Source: an uncultured Alphaproteobacteria bacterium
GTDB lineage: Bacteria > Pseudomonadota > Alphaproteobacteria > UBA2136 > UBA6156
Assembly (NCBI GenBank): GCA_937928525.1
Contig: CALFWJ010000064.1
Span: forward strand, 1-5,827
Reading direction: 5' to 3'
DNA: 5,827 bases
Below, piece after piece: positions 1 to 5,638 of this stretch (the first letter of the stretch is position 1; every line of letters begins with the position of its first letter). The position numbers were made by a program, and so were the translations under genes. The notes beneath the pieces were generated by a model. It saw nothing but the letters and a program-made list of their open reading frames with translations, had not been told where the DNA came from and did no database searches.

Positions 1-1
1 T

Positions 2-760
2 GCCGCACACCGCCAAGTGGTGGTAGATGTGCGTATTGTTGCCCTCATCCGCGACAAAACTTCAGACCGTGGCGCCGACCTTAACGTTAATTCAACTCCA
101 GGGAGCCTACTCTCTACTATTGGCTTCAATGCTGCCAACCAAGTTACTCAGGCAGGCCTATCAGGTGGGTTCTTTACCCTCACCAACGCCAATAGCGACT
201 TTAACTTTATTATGCAGTCTCTTTCAACACTGGGCGATGTTTATACCATCTCTACCCCAAGTATGATTGCCCGTAATAACCAAATTTCACGTATTTCAGT
301 TACCCGCCAACTTGGCTTCGCTGAAACAGAAGTAGAGCAAAACACAACCAGCAGTGGTGACGTGGTTATTGGCTCGCGCCAAGACCGTGCGCGCTTTAAA
401 AACTCTGGTACGGTTATGAGCGCCCTACCCTTTATTGGTAAAAGCAAAGTGCAAATGCGCTTCCGCCTTTCAGTCGCCTCACAAAGCGGTGAAACAACTA
501 TTAGCACCACCGTCGGTAACAACGATACCGTTACGAACGTGGTACCAGAACTGGCTAACAACGTCATCGACCAAGATATGGTCCTAGAGTACGGCCGCGT
601 GTACGCCATTGGCGGTCTGGTTGAAACCAGCACCAACATCCAAGAAAGCTATAACCCAACCCTCAAAGAAATCCCTGGTCTCAGCGAAATCTTCCAACGC
701 GCCCGCAACCGCCAACAAGACACCGAGTTCTTAGTTCTGGTTAAAGTCAGCCGCGCTTAA
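2..760 (+). CDS. Type IVb pilus secretin, PilN/BfpB-like, C-terminal part (5' truncated by window)
   Basis: The reading frame is open from the left edge (first full codon at 2), so this is the last 252 residues of a longer protein. A GTG at 17 is an internal Val codon and not a convincing start, because AAHRQ is encoded in frame before it. The visible part looks like a secretin domain, the outer-membrane multimeric channel of pilus and secretion systems. It opens with a beta-strand VVVDVRIVAL followed by DRGADLN, the pattern of PilN/BfpB secretins (V-DV-V, then G-DLN). The middle has a segment on poorly ordered 'sequential' readout (STLGDVYTISTPSMIARNN), typical of 'L-tlG-v-v-tsPsi-tlNnq'. 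It ends with IPGLSEIFQRAR and TEFLVLVKV, the usual IPgLg-lF and tELvvlv close. PilN-type identity over GspD or PilQ is an inference from the N-terminal strand; membership of the secretin superfamily is firm. The stop codon overlaps the next start (TAATG). Confidence 0.82.
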   Translation, partial: AAHRQVVVDVRIVALIRDKTSDRGADLNVNSTPGSLLSTIGFNAANQVTQAGLSGGFFTLTNANSDFNFIMQSLSTLGDVYTISTPSMIARNNQISRISVTRQLGFAETEVEQNTTSSGDVVIGSRQDRARFKNSGTVMSALPFIGKSKVQMRFRLSVASQSGETTISTTVGNNDTVTNVVPELANNVIDQDMVLEYGRVYAIGGLVETSTNIQESYNPTLKEIPGLSEIFQRARNRQQDTEFLVLVKVSRA

Positions 761-1188
761 TGGGTTGGATATTTTATGCTGGCATTGCCATGGCAGGATT
801 AACTTTATACCCAATTGCATCTCGTATCTCTGATGGTAAAATTAGTGTGAGTCTTGCGGCTATTCTTGTCTCTGTGTTTGCAGCCATTATTTTAACCGCT
901 CACCTTCTCATTAACCGACAACTTGGCCACGCAGAAGAGCTTTCTTATACCAAAGAAGGCTTGCTTTGTGCCTTGGCGATGGGCGTTGCTGCCGCTATGA
1001 TTGACTATGGCTATTTAGCTGCCTTTTCCAAAGGTGCAACCGCTAGCGTTCTCTCACCCGCGATGACCATTGGCTCACTGGCCTTAGTTATTCTCTTCAG
1101 CTATTTTATCTTCAAAGAAGCGCTAGATTTTTATAAAGTAGCCGGTATTTTACTTGGATTTACCAGCGTTATTCTACTTACGCGCTAA
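760..1188 (+). CDS. Small EamA/DMT-superfamily membrane protein (single EamA unit)
   Basis: This is a 142-residue, very hydrophobic protein with about five membrane segments (roughly 2-20, 30-52, 67-88, 93-118, 123-141). Its C-terminal half has the EamA signature: a helix with LSPAMTIGSLALVILFSYFIFKEAL, then a short loop and YKVAGILLGFTSVILL. In this family, the 'E-l-----iG--LI--G' pattern marks the end of each repeat. Most DMT exporters carry two EamA repeats and 10 helices in about 300 residues. This one has a single repeat, so it would work as a dimer or with a partner. The substrate cannot be read from the sequence. The ATG at 760 shares its A with the secretin stop (TAATG), which suggests translational coupling and one operon, although a functional link to the pilus is not shown. 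Its TAA directly abuts the convergent flhB stop. Confidence 0.8.
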   Translation: MGWIFYAGIAMAGLTLYPIASRISDGKISVSLAAILVSVFAAIILTAHLLINRQLGHAEELSYTKEGLLCALAMGVAAAMIDYGYLAAFSKGATASVLSPAMTIGSLALVILFSYFIFKEALDFYKVAGILLGFTSVILLTR

Positions 1189-2271
1189 TTACCCACGCCG
1201 TACTTTAGCCTTCAACTCATTTACAAACGAGATAACCTTCGCCGTCACTTCATATAATTCAACCGGAATTTCCTGTTCAATCTCAACTTCAGCATAAAGC
1301 TGGCGCGCCAACGGCGGGTCTTCATACAGTGGTACATCGTGCTCACTGGCTAATTCACGTATGCGCAGCGCCATAAAATCTTGCCCCTTGGCAATCACTG
1401 TTGGTGCATTATCACCCTCATTGGGTCTATACCGTAGCGCTACCGCATAGTGGGTTGGGTTGGTAATAACAACGTCACTTTCAGGCACCGACTGCATCAT
1501 GCGTGACCGTGCACGCTCCATCCGTATTTGCCGCTGACGGTTTTTAACATGTGGATCCCCTTCACTATCTTTAGTTTCGTCTTTTAAATCTTTACGGCTC
1601 ATCATATTTTGCTGCGTAAATTGATACTTCTGAAATAAAAAATCTGAAATCGCCAAGACCACCATAACGGCAATCGAGGCAATTAATAGCTCCAACACAA
1701 TTTTATACGTAAATTTAATCATCAACCACACATCAACATCGGCCAGTAGCACAAACTCAACACGGTGGACGTACATCACCACCCCCATAATAGCGCCTAA
1801 AATAACCAGCTTTAAAATTGATTTTAAAAACTCCGCCAACGACTGCATCGAGAACATACGCTTCAACCCCTGCAAAAGCGATATCCGCGAAAGTTTAGGC
1901 GCCGCAGCCTTAAAACTGAGTAACGGCCCCGTCTGAATAAATCCACCAAACCAAGCAAATAACATCAATATGCCAAACATAGGTAAAATTGCAATAATGG
2001 CCTTTTCAATACTGTACTGAAAAACGCCCCCCACAGCGCCCGGGGTATCCCCTAAGTTTTTGCTCATTTCAGTTAAAGATGCTTGGTATAAATCCCCTAA
2101 CTGTACCAATTGCCAAGGCAGTACAATTACAATTGCTAGCGTCATAGCGCCCAGCATAAATAAATTATTCACTTCCTTAGATTTCGGAACATTCCCCTCC
2201 TCCCGTAGCTTCATCAGCTTTTTCTCGGTGGGTTCTTCCGTCTTAGAAGACTGATCTTCATCGTCAGCCAT
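1189..2271 (-). CDS. flhB: Flagellar biosynthesis protein FlhB (export gate, substrate switch)
   Basis: FlhB is the inner-membrane component of the flagellar type III export apparatus that switches export from rod/hook to filament substrates after self-cleavage. The 360-residue length is normal. The N-terminus has the family's acidic start and SSKTEEPTEKKLMKLREEG-VPKSKEV. Four membrane segments follow (about 37-58, 92-112, 151-168, 188-212). The linker then has DLKDETKDSEGDPHVKNR. The autocleavage motif NPTH is intact at residues 271-274, with cleavage expected between Asn271 and Pro272. The cytoplasmic domain has AVALRY, APTVIAKG, IRELA, VPLYEDPPLAR and IPVELYEVTAKVI. It lies 5 bp downstream of fliX and no own promoter is obvious, so it is probably cotranscribed with fliX. 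Its stop codon abuts the convergent EamA gene with no room for an intergenic terminator. Confidence 0.98.
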   Translation of the reverse strand: MADDEDQSSKTEEPTEKKLMKLREEGNVPKSKEVNNLFMLGAMTLAIVIVLPWQLVQLGDLYQASLTEMSKNLGDTPGAVGGVFQYSIEKAIIAILPMFGILMLFAWFGGFIQTGPLLSFKAAAPKLSRISLLQGLKRMFSMQSLAEFLKSILKLVILGAIMGVVMYVHRVEFVLLADVDVWLMIKFTYKIVLELLIASIAVMVVLAISDFLFQKYQFTQQNMMSRKDLKDETKDSEGDPHVKNRQRQIRMERARSRMMQSVPESDVVITNPTHYAVALRYRPNEGDNAPTVIAKGQDFMALRIRELASEHDVPLYEDPPLARQLYAEVEIEQEIPVELYEVTAKVISFVNELKAKVRRG

Positions 2272-2276
2272 TATGT

Positions 2277-2705
2277 TTAGTTCTCTGCTTCAATCTTGGC
2301 AATCTCTACGGCAACTCGTAAGTCAATTTCATCCGCAATTTCCTGCTGAGCCGATGTCAACGCATCATATCCATCAGATTGAGCTTCAAGCGCACGCTTC
2401 AACTTCATAACGGCGTCAGTGGGGTTACCCGTTAAAATGTCTTGTTCTAACTCTTCTAAAGCATCAAGCATATACGCGCTGCGGGCTTCTGGTTCGGTCG
2501 GAATATTTGCGTATGGATTTTTTGTTTCTTCTTCAACCAACACACCAGGGCTACCCAGCGTGGGTGATAGCGTTTCTATTTCATCATTGTTACTGGCTTG
2601 GTTTAATAAGCTGGCAAAGGCGGCGCCACTGGCCGCAGAAGCGCCAGTTTTCTTCTTCTTATCAACTTTTGGCGTGCCAACGTTGGTGTTTACTTTAATA
2701 TCCAT
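2277..2705 (-). CDS. fliX: FliX-like flagellar assembly regulator
   Basis: This is a 142-residue soluble protein. The N-terminal half is low in complexity and probably disordered (a KKKK patch, then GASAASGAAFASLL, then acidic and Pro/Gly-rich). The C-terminal half is helical and charged, and it resembles FliX: YMLDALEELEQDILTG (compare LD-LD-LK--LL-G), a segment LKRALEAQSDGYDALTSAQQ, and the end EIADEIDLRVAVEIAKIEAE (compare LdEIelRAAVELAKL). In Caulobacter, FliX senses early flagellar assembly and controls FlbD, the activator of sigma-54 flagellar promoters. The assignment comes from the C-terminal pattern, length and flagellar context, with no database search. ATG at 2705 is supported by a TAAGG ribosome site 7 nt upstream. 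A sigma-54-type promoter lies in the 69-bp gap before it. Placement between fliR and flhB is unusual. If not FliX, it would be an unrecognised flagellar accessory protein. Confidence 0.8.
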   Translation of the reverse strand: MDIKVNTNVGTPKVDKKKKTGASAASGAAFASLLNQASNNDEIETLSPTLGSPGVLVEEETKNPYANIPTEPEARSAYMLDALEELEQDILTGNPTDAVMKLKRALEAQSDGYDALTSAQQEIADEIDLRVAVEIAKIEAEN

Positions 2706-2712
2706 ACCTTAA

Positions 2713-2717
2713 CCTTA
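2713..2717 (-). promoter_or_regulatory. Shine-Dalgarno site of fliX
   Basis: On the minus strand TAAGG sits 7 nt before the fliX ATG, and a second AAGG lies immediately before the start. The first has the proper spacing and supports ATG at 2705 as the start. Confidence 0.6.
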
Positions 2718-2736
2718 CATCCTTTTCACGTATCAG

Positions 2737-2752
2737 TGCAATTGTTTTGCCA
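2737..2752 (-). promoter_or_regulatory. Sigma-54 (-24/-12) promoter of fliX-flhB
   Basis: The minus strand reads TGGCAAAACAATTGCA. This fits the RpoN consensus TGGCAC-N5-TTGCA: the TGGCA and TTGCA blocks are exact, and the invariant GG and GC are 10 nt apart. With GC at -13/-12, transcription would begin near 2726, leaving a leader of about 21 nt that still holds the fliX Shine-Dalgarno site. It lies in the 69-bp gap between the fliR stop and the fliX start, the right place and direction. Flagellar genes in Caulobacter-type alphaproteobacteria are commonly driven by sigma-54 with FlbD. No activator site was identified; it could lie in the 3' end of fliR. Confidence 0.78.
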
Positions 2753-2774
2753 ACCTTAAGCTTTAATCATGTGC

Positions 2775-3545
2775 TTATTGCCGTGTCACCTCAACATCAA
2801 ACACGGTTGCATGTTCGCGCAATTTAACGCCAAACACCCCAAGCATCACAACCAAACTAATGGCAAACATAAATAAACCTAGGGTTACTGTCACAGGCAG
2901 TGCCACAAAAAAGACCTGTAACTGCGGGATAAGGCGGTTAAACACCCCAAGCACCACATATCCCAAAAAGCCCGTTACCATTACAGGGCCAGAAATCTGA
3001 ACACCAACCCTAAACACATCCTCTACTGTTTGCACAATAACCGCTACCGTTGGCTCTAGGGCTGGTAAACTCCCTGCAGGAAATGTTTTATAACTTTCCA
3101 ATACACCTAATAGCAGCACATGATGAAAATTTGATATAAAGAACAAAGCCCCTGCCGCAATCATCATGTATAACGTAGGCGCGGTTGTGTTGGCACCCCC
3201 AATAGGGTCAAACAAGGTTGCCGCCTGAAATCCAGACATATAGGCCACTAATTCCCCCGCTACACTTAAAGCACCCATAAATAGCCGTGCCGTAATCGAT
3301 AAGCAAATGCCCATCACAATTTCAGCGAAAATAAAATAAATCATCAAGCCAGTTTGGTCGGGCAATGGTGGCATATCTTCTGCCAATAACGGGAACATAA
3401 TGGCACTAATGGTAAATGCCACAATCAAGCGGGTACGGGTATTAATTGAACTATCAGAGAACCCCGGTGCGGTTAAAATCATCGCTCCCATTCTAAAAAA
3501 GATAAGCAAAAACGGAAAAACATAAAAACTCGCTAAATCAGGCAT
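2775..3545 (-). CDS. fliR: Flagellar biosynthetic protein FliR (export gate)
   Basis: FliR is an inner-membrane part of the FliPQR export gate of the flagellar type III secretion system. The 256-residue length matches the family. About six membrane segments are visible. Family patterns include an N-terminal FRMGAMILTAPGFSDSSINTR, the stretch GELVAYMSGFQAATLFDP, and a late segment LIPQLQVFFVALPVTVTLGL that corresponds to the conserved 'mPQ-qvFfvglPl-i-lGl' block. It starts 3 bp after the fliQ stop, so the two are almost certainly cotranscribed and translationally linked. The 69-bp gap after it holds the sigma-54 element for fliX. No terminator hairpin is seen there, so read-through from fliQ-fliR into fliX-flhB remains possible. 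No unusual features were seen in the protein itself. Confidence 0.97.
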   Translation of the reverse strand: MPDLASFYVFPFLLIFFRMGAMILTAPGFSDSSINTRTRLIVAFTISAIMFPLLAEDMPPLPDQTGLMIYFIFAEIVMGICLSITARLFMGALSVAGELVAYMSGFQAATLFDPIGGANTTAPTLYMMIAAGALFFISNFHHVLLLGVLESYKTFPAGSLPALEPTVAVIVQTVEDVFRVGVQISGPVMVTGFLGYVVLGVFNRLIPQLQVFFVALPVTVTLGLFMFAISLVVMLGVFGVKLREHATVFDVEVTRQ

Positions 3546-3548
3546 ATC

Positions 3549-3821
3549 TTATCCCTGACCAGATGCCCGAATAAGCACAAACAAATTATCGGTAAAGCTC
3601 GATAACCATACAGCCATTGGTGGCAATAAAAAGATAAGCGCAATAAACACAATTAAAATTTTAGGCACAAAAGTCAAAGTCACCTCCTGAATAGAAGTCA
3701 GCGCCTGAAACAGCGCAATCACAAGCCCTACCACCAAAGCAATGGTCATAATAGGCCCTGTCACCCATAACAGCGTCGTAATACCACTGCGGGCTAAAGC
3801 GTAAACATCATCAGGCGTCAT
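3549..3821 (-). CDS. fliQ: Flagellar biosynthetic protein FliQ (export gate)
   Basis: FliQ is a small two-helix inner-membrane subunit of the FliPQR export gate. From ATG at 3821 the protein is 90 residues, matching the usual ~87-90. It starts MTPDDVYALARSGI, the family's N-terminal pattern, followed by the first membrane segment with GPIMTIALVVGLVIALFQA. Then comes LTSIQEVTLTFVPKI, the conserved 'aLTqIQE-TLtFvPKi' loop, and the second segment. The frame continues upstream to an ATG at 3848 and a TTG at 3863. These would add 9 or 14 Lys/Arg/Asn-rich residues that are not in the family, and neither has a ribosome site. The SD before 3821 is weak too (a GGA about 15 nt upstream), so the start rests on family length. 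A 141-bp gap with a palindromic element separates it from fliE. Confidence 0.94.
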   Translation of the reverse strand: MTPDDVYALARSGITTLLWVTGPIMTIALVVGLVIALFQALTSIQEVTLTFVPKILIVFIALIFLLPPMAVWLSSFTDNLFVLIRASGQG

Positions 3822-3864
3822 TTTTGTTTTATTTTTCCATCTCTTCATAAATATGTTTAGCAAG

Positions 3865-3960
3865 AGGAAAAATTGAATTTAGTTTTCTTACAAGAGAGGG
3901 CGTGTAGGCTAAAACCTACATAACCAAACGCCGTAAGGAGCATAAATTCAATTTTAACCT
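3865..3960 (-). repeat. Nested inverted-repeat element between fliE and fliQ
   Basis: A perfect 13-bp inverted repeat (3869-3881 with 3943-3955, AAAATTGAATTTA) encloses about 61 nt. AGG/CCT adds three outer pairs (3865-3867 with 3958-3960). Inside are further arms in the same nested order: CTTAC/GTAAG (3887-3891 with 3933-3937), GGCG/CGCC (3899-3902 with 3929-3932), and TGTAGG/CCTACA (3904-3909 with 3914-3919, loop CTAAAA). All arms nest compatibly, so the whole can fold into one imperfect long hairpin on the RNA or a cruciform on DNA. It begins 2 bp after the fliE stop. Candidates are a MITE/palindromic dispersed repeat, an mRNA-stability or processing structure, or an attenuator. On the minus strand the outer arm ends in a short U-run, but the outer stem is A+T-rich, so a classical terminator is doubtful. 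Confidence 0.75.
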
Positions 3961-3962
3961 TA

Positions 3963-4253
3963 CTAAATTGGCATCCTTAGTATTTCTTGATAAGCTTCAA
4001 CAGCTCTATCTCTCACCGTCACCATGGTTTGCAAAGTTAATTCCGCACGGCCAACGGCACTAATCACTTCTTGCAGCGGCACATCGCCGCCTTCTGCTAG
4101 CTCGCGCGATAAATTTGCGGCATTCACCTGATCCGCCGAAACACCTTGGGCAGCAGTCTTTACTAAATCAGCAAAACCAGACCCACGGTTGGTTGCGTTT
4201 TCGCTGCCAATATCTTTAATGGGGGCAATTGGGGCAAATCCTTGAACATCCAT
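3963..4253 (-). CDS. fliE: Flagellar hook-basal body protein FliE
   Basis: FliE is the small exported protein that connects the MS ring to the rod at the flagellar base and is needed early in type III export. From ATG at 4253 it is 96 residues, close to the family's ~100. The family pattern runs from SGFADLVKTAAQGVSADQV through LAEGGDVPLQEVISAVGRAELTLQTMVTVRDRAVEAYQEILRM. The C-terminal 'VR-k-veAYqEIlrM' is the diagnostic tail. The frame is open to a TTG at 4340. That extension (Cys/Arg-rich, unlike FliE) is rejected. No strong Shine-Dalgarno is seen before 4253 (AAGAAA is ~12 nt upstream, GAAGG further). It is the first gene of the minus-strand flagellar block. Its usual neighbours flgB and flgC are absent upstream, where a divergent M23 peptidase gene sits. 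Confidence 0.95.
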   Translation of the reverse strand: MDVQGFAPIAPIKDIGSENATNRGSGFADLVKTAAQGVSADQVNAANLSRELAEGGDVPLQEVISAVGRAELTLQTMVTVRDRAVEAYQEILRMPI

Positions 4254-4424
4254 GGCATTTAATTTCTTATTATTAACGCCTTCAATATTGCACAAACTGA
4301 TGCAGCAACGCAACACCCTATCTGCACAAACTTTAAGCAAACAAGCGCATGATTTGACGCTAAGCCAACGTGTCTGTCAGATTAGAAGACAGATTATAAA
4401 AGAGAGAAGAAAAGCATAACCCCC
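4254..4424. promoter_or_regulatory. Divergent promoter region between fliE and the M23 peptidase gene
   Basis: This 171-bp noncoding stretch must hold promoters for both directions. A sigma-70-like candidate for the peptidase gene is TTGACG (4354-4359), 17 bp from TCAGAT (4377-4382), a fair -35 with a poor -10. Overlapping A+T-rich -10-like hexamers lie at 4393-4398 (minus strand, TATAAT) and 4395-4400 (plus strand, TATAAA), but neither has a good -35. No -24/-12 sigma-54 element was found on either strand. A tight repeat cluster at 4373-4396 overlaps these: inverted repeat TCTGTC/GACAGA (9-bp spacer) and direct repeat CAGATTA at 4378-4384 and 4390-4396. It could be a protein-binding site. 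The fliE leader would be about 130 nt long if the 4393-4398 hexamer is used. Confidence 0.45.
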
Positions 4425-5606
4425 ATGCGCCCCTATTTCACCACCGCGTGTTTATTTTTACTGACTTCAGCTGCCAATGCAGCCCTGCCCCCTATTACAG
4501 TTGAGCGTACAATCGAACTTAACAAAGGCGAAACCCTCTCAGGTGCTCTTAGCCGCGCAGGTATTTCAATGCAAGAAGCCCACAACTTCATTGTCCCCCT
4601 GCGCAAAAAAGTAAACATGGCACGCTTTCAGCCGGGGCAAAAAATCGATATTTCCTACACCGAAGCCACAGCCCGCAAAGTTGGCAAAATTAACAGCATT
4701 GCCTTCCACACCAGCGGCGACAAAACAGCCAAAGCCACCCGCAACGGCAATAAAATTATTGCCCAACTCAAAAAACGCCCCCTGACTAACGTTAAAAGTG
4801 TTGCTGTAGGCCAAATTAATGGCTCGCTTTACTTATCAGCTAAACGCGCAGGCCTTCCTGCCGCGCTTGTGCCAAGCTTTGCTAACCTCTTCGCCTACGA
4901 ACTTGACTTCACGCGCGATATTCAACCTGGCAACACCTTTAAAGTTGTGTTTGAAGAAATCCAAGACGAAAATGGCGAATACCTTCGCACAGGCAACATC
5001 CTCGCCGCAGAGCTTACAGCACGCGGCAAAACCCGCACCGCATACCGCTATAAAAACAACGGTCTTGTCGACTACTACGACGCTAAAGGCCGCACAAAAA
5101 AGAAACTCCTTCTCCGTACCCCGCTCGAATTCTCGCGCATCAGCAGCCACTTTAACCCCAACCGCAAACACCCTGTTTTAGGCTACACCCGCGCCCACCG
5201 TGGCACCGACTTTGCGGCTCCGCGTGGTACCCCCATTAAAGCCAGCGGTAGCGGAAAAATAACCTATGCAGGCCGCAAAGGTAGCTTTGGTAACTACATC
5301 CGCATTAAACACAACAAAACCTACCAAACGGCTTACGCCCACCTGCAAAAGCTTGCCCGCGGTATTCGTAAAAATAAATATGTTAAACAAGGACAAGTTA
5401 TTGGTTATGTTGGTACCACAGGCCGCTCTACTGGCCCGCACCTTCACTACGAAGTACTTAAGTACGGCAAACAAGTTAACGCTATGTCCACCAAACTCCC
5501 CACCGCCAATCCGCTTCCCCGTCGTGACCAAATCAAGTTCAAGCGTATGGTAGCCGAATATCAAGGCAAGTGGGATAAAGCCACCCATCTGGCTAGCTTA
5601 AAATAA
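4425..5606 (+). CDS. Secreted M23 (LytM-type) peptidoglycan endopeptidase, MepM/Csd3-like
   Basis: This 393-residue protein is a secreted zinc peptidase expected to cut peptide cross-links in periplasmic peptidoglycan. A signal peptide is visible: Arg2, hydrophobic CLFLLTSA, and an ANA|A cleavage site after residue 19. Residues ~25-78 form a LysM/OapA-like domain (NKGETLSGALSRAGIS, then FQPGQKIDI). A middle domain (~125-230) has the Csd3/MepM pattern: SLYLSAKRAGLP, then FAYELDFTRDIQPGNTFKVVFEE. The M23 catalytic domain is ~235-350. Zinc ligands are complete: His258 and Asp262 in HRGTD, and His341 in HLH (339-341). His306 in YAHL is the second catalytic His. The C-terminus (~350-393) is basic. 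No lipobox is apparent, so it is probably soluble periplasmic or bound to peptidoglycan. It is divergent from the flagellar block, so a role in rod penetration is possible but unproven. A purine-rich AGAGAGAAGA ends 14 nt upstream of the ATG, a loose Shine-Dalgarno site. Confidence 0.93.
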   Translation: MRPYFTTACLFLLTSAANAALPPITVERTIELNKGETLSGALSRAGISMQEAHNFIVPLRKKVNMARFQPGQKIDISYTEATARKVGKINSIAFHTSGDKTAKATRNGNKIIAQLKKRPLTNVKSVAVGQINGSLYLSAKRAGLPAALVPSFANLFAYELDFTRDIQPGNTFKVVFEEIQDENGEYLRTGNILAAELTARGKTRTAYRYKNNGLVDYYDAKGRTKKKLLLRTPLEFSRISSHFNPNRKHPVLGYTRAHRGTDFAAPRGTPIKASGSGKITYAGRKGSFGNYIRIKHNKTYQTAYAHLQKLARGIRKNKYVKQGQVIGYVGTTGRSTGPHLHYEVLKYGKQVNAMSTKLPTANPLPRRDQIKFKRMVAEYQGKWDKATHLASLK

Positions 5607-5638
5607 AAAAAGAGGAGCTCAATAGCTCCTCCTTTTTT
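5605..5638. terminator. Bidirectional intrinsic terminator
   Basis: An 8-bp perfect stem GAGGAGCT/AGCTCCTC (5612-5619 with 5624-5631) has a CAAT tetraloop. It is flanked by a run of A before (5605-5611) and six T after (5633-5638). This can terminate transcription in both directions: for the M23 peptidase gene, whose stop is inside its left A-run, and for the minus-strand gene to the right. The final T's form part of that gene's stop codon (5637-5639). Confidence 0.93.

Noticed and set aside
241..639. Long antisense open frame within the secretin gene
   Set aside because: It is a shadow of the secretin frame with no ribosome site or recognisable domain.
3822..3863. Upstream extension of fliQ from TTG (3863) or ATG (3848)
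   Set aside because: It adds 9-14 Lys/Arg/Asn-rich residues absent from the family, without a ribosome site. The 90-residue form matches FliQ length and N-terminal pattern.
3869..3955. Reading the fliE-fliQ palindrome as a classical intrinsic terminator
   Set aside because: The stem next to the U-run is A+T-rich and its loop region is ~60 nt, unlike the compact G+C-rich hairpin at 5605-5638. It would also cut fliE off from fliQ.
4256..4290. Possible CtrA box (TTAA ... TTAA) upstream of fliE
   Set aside because: The two TTAA blocks are 10 nt apart rather than the 7 nt of the CtrA consensus, in A+T-rich sequence where TTAA is common.
4254..4340. Upstream extension of fliE from TTG at 4340
   Set aside because: The extra 29 residues are Cys/Arg-rich and unlike FliE. 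No ribosome site supports this start, and the 96-residue form fits the family.
4836..5588. Several long antisense and alternative-frame open frames over the M23 gene
   Set aside because: They are shadows. The plus-strand M23 frame carries a signal peptide, complete zinc ligands and a terminator, and the others show only composition-driven Ala/Val/Phe or Thr/Lys/Leu runs.
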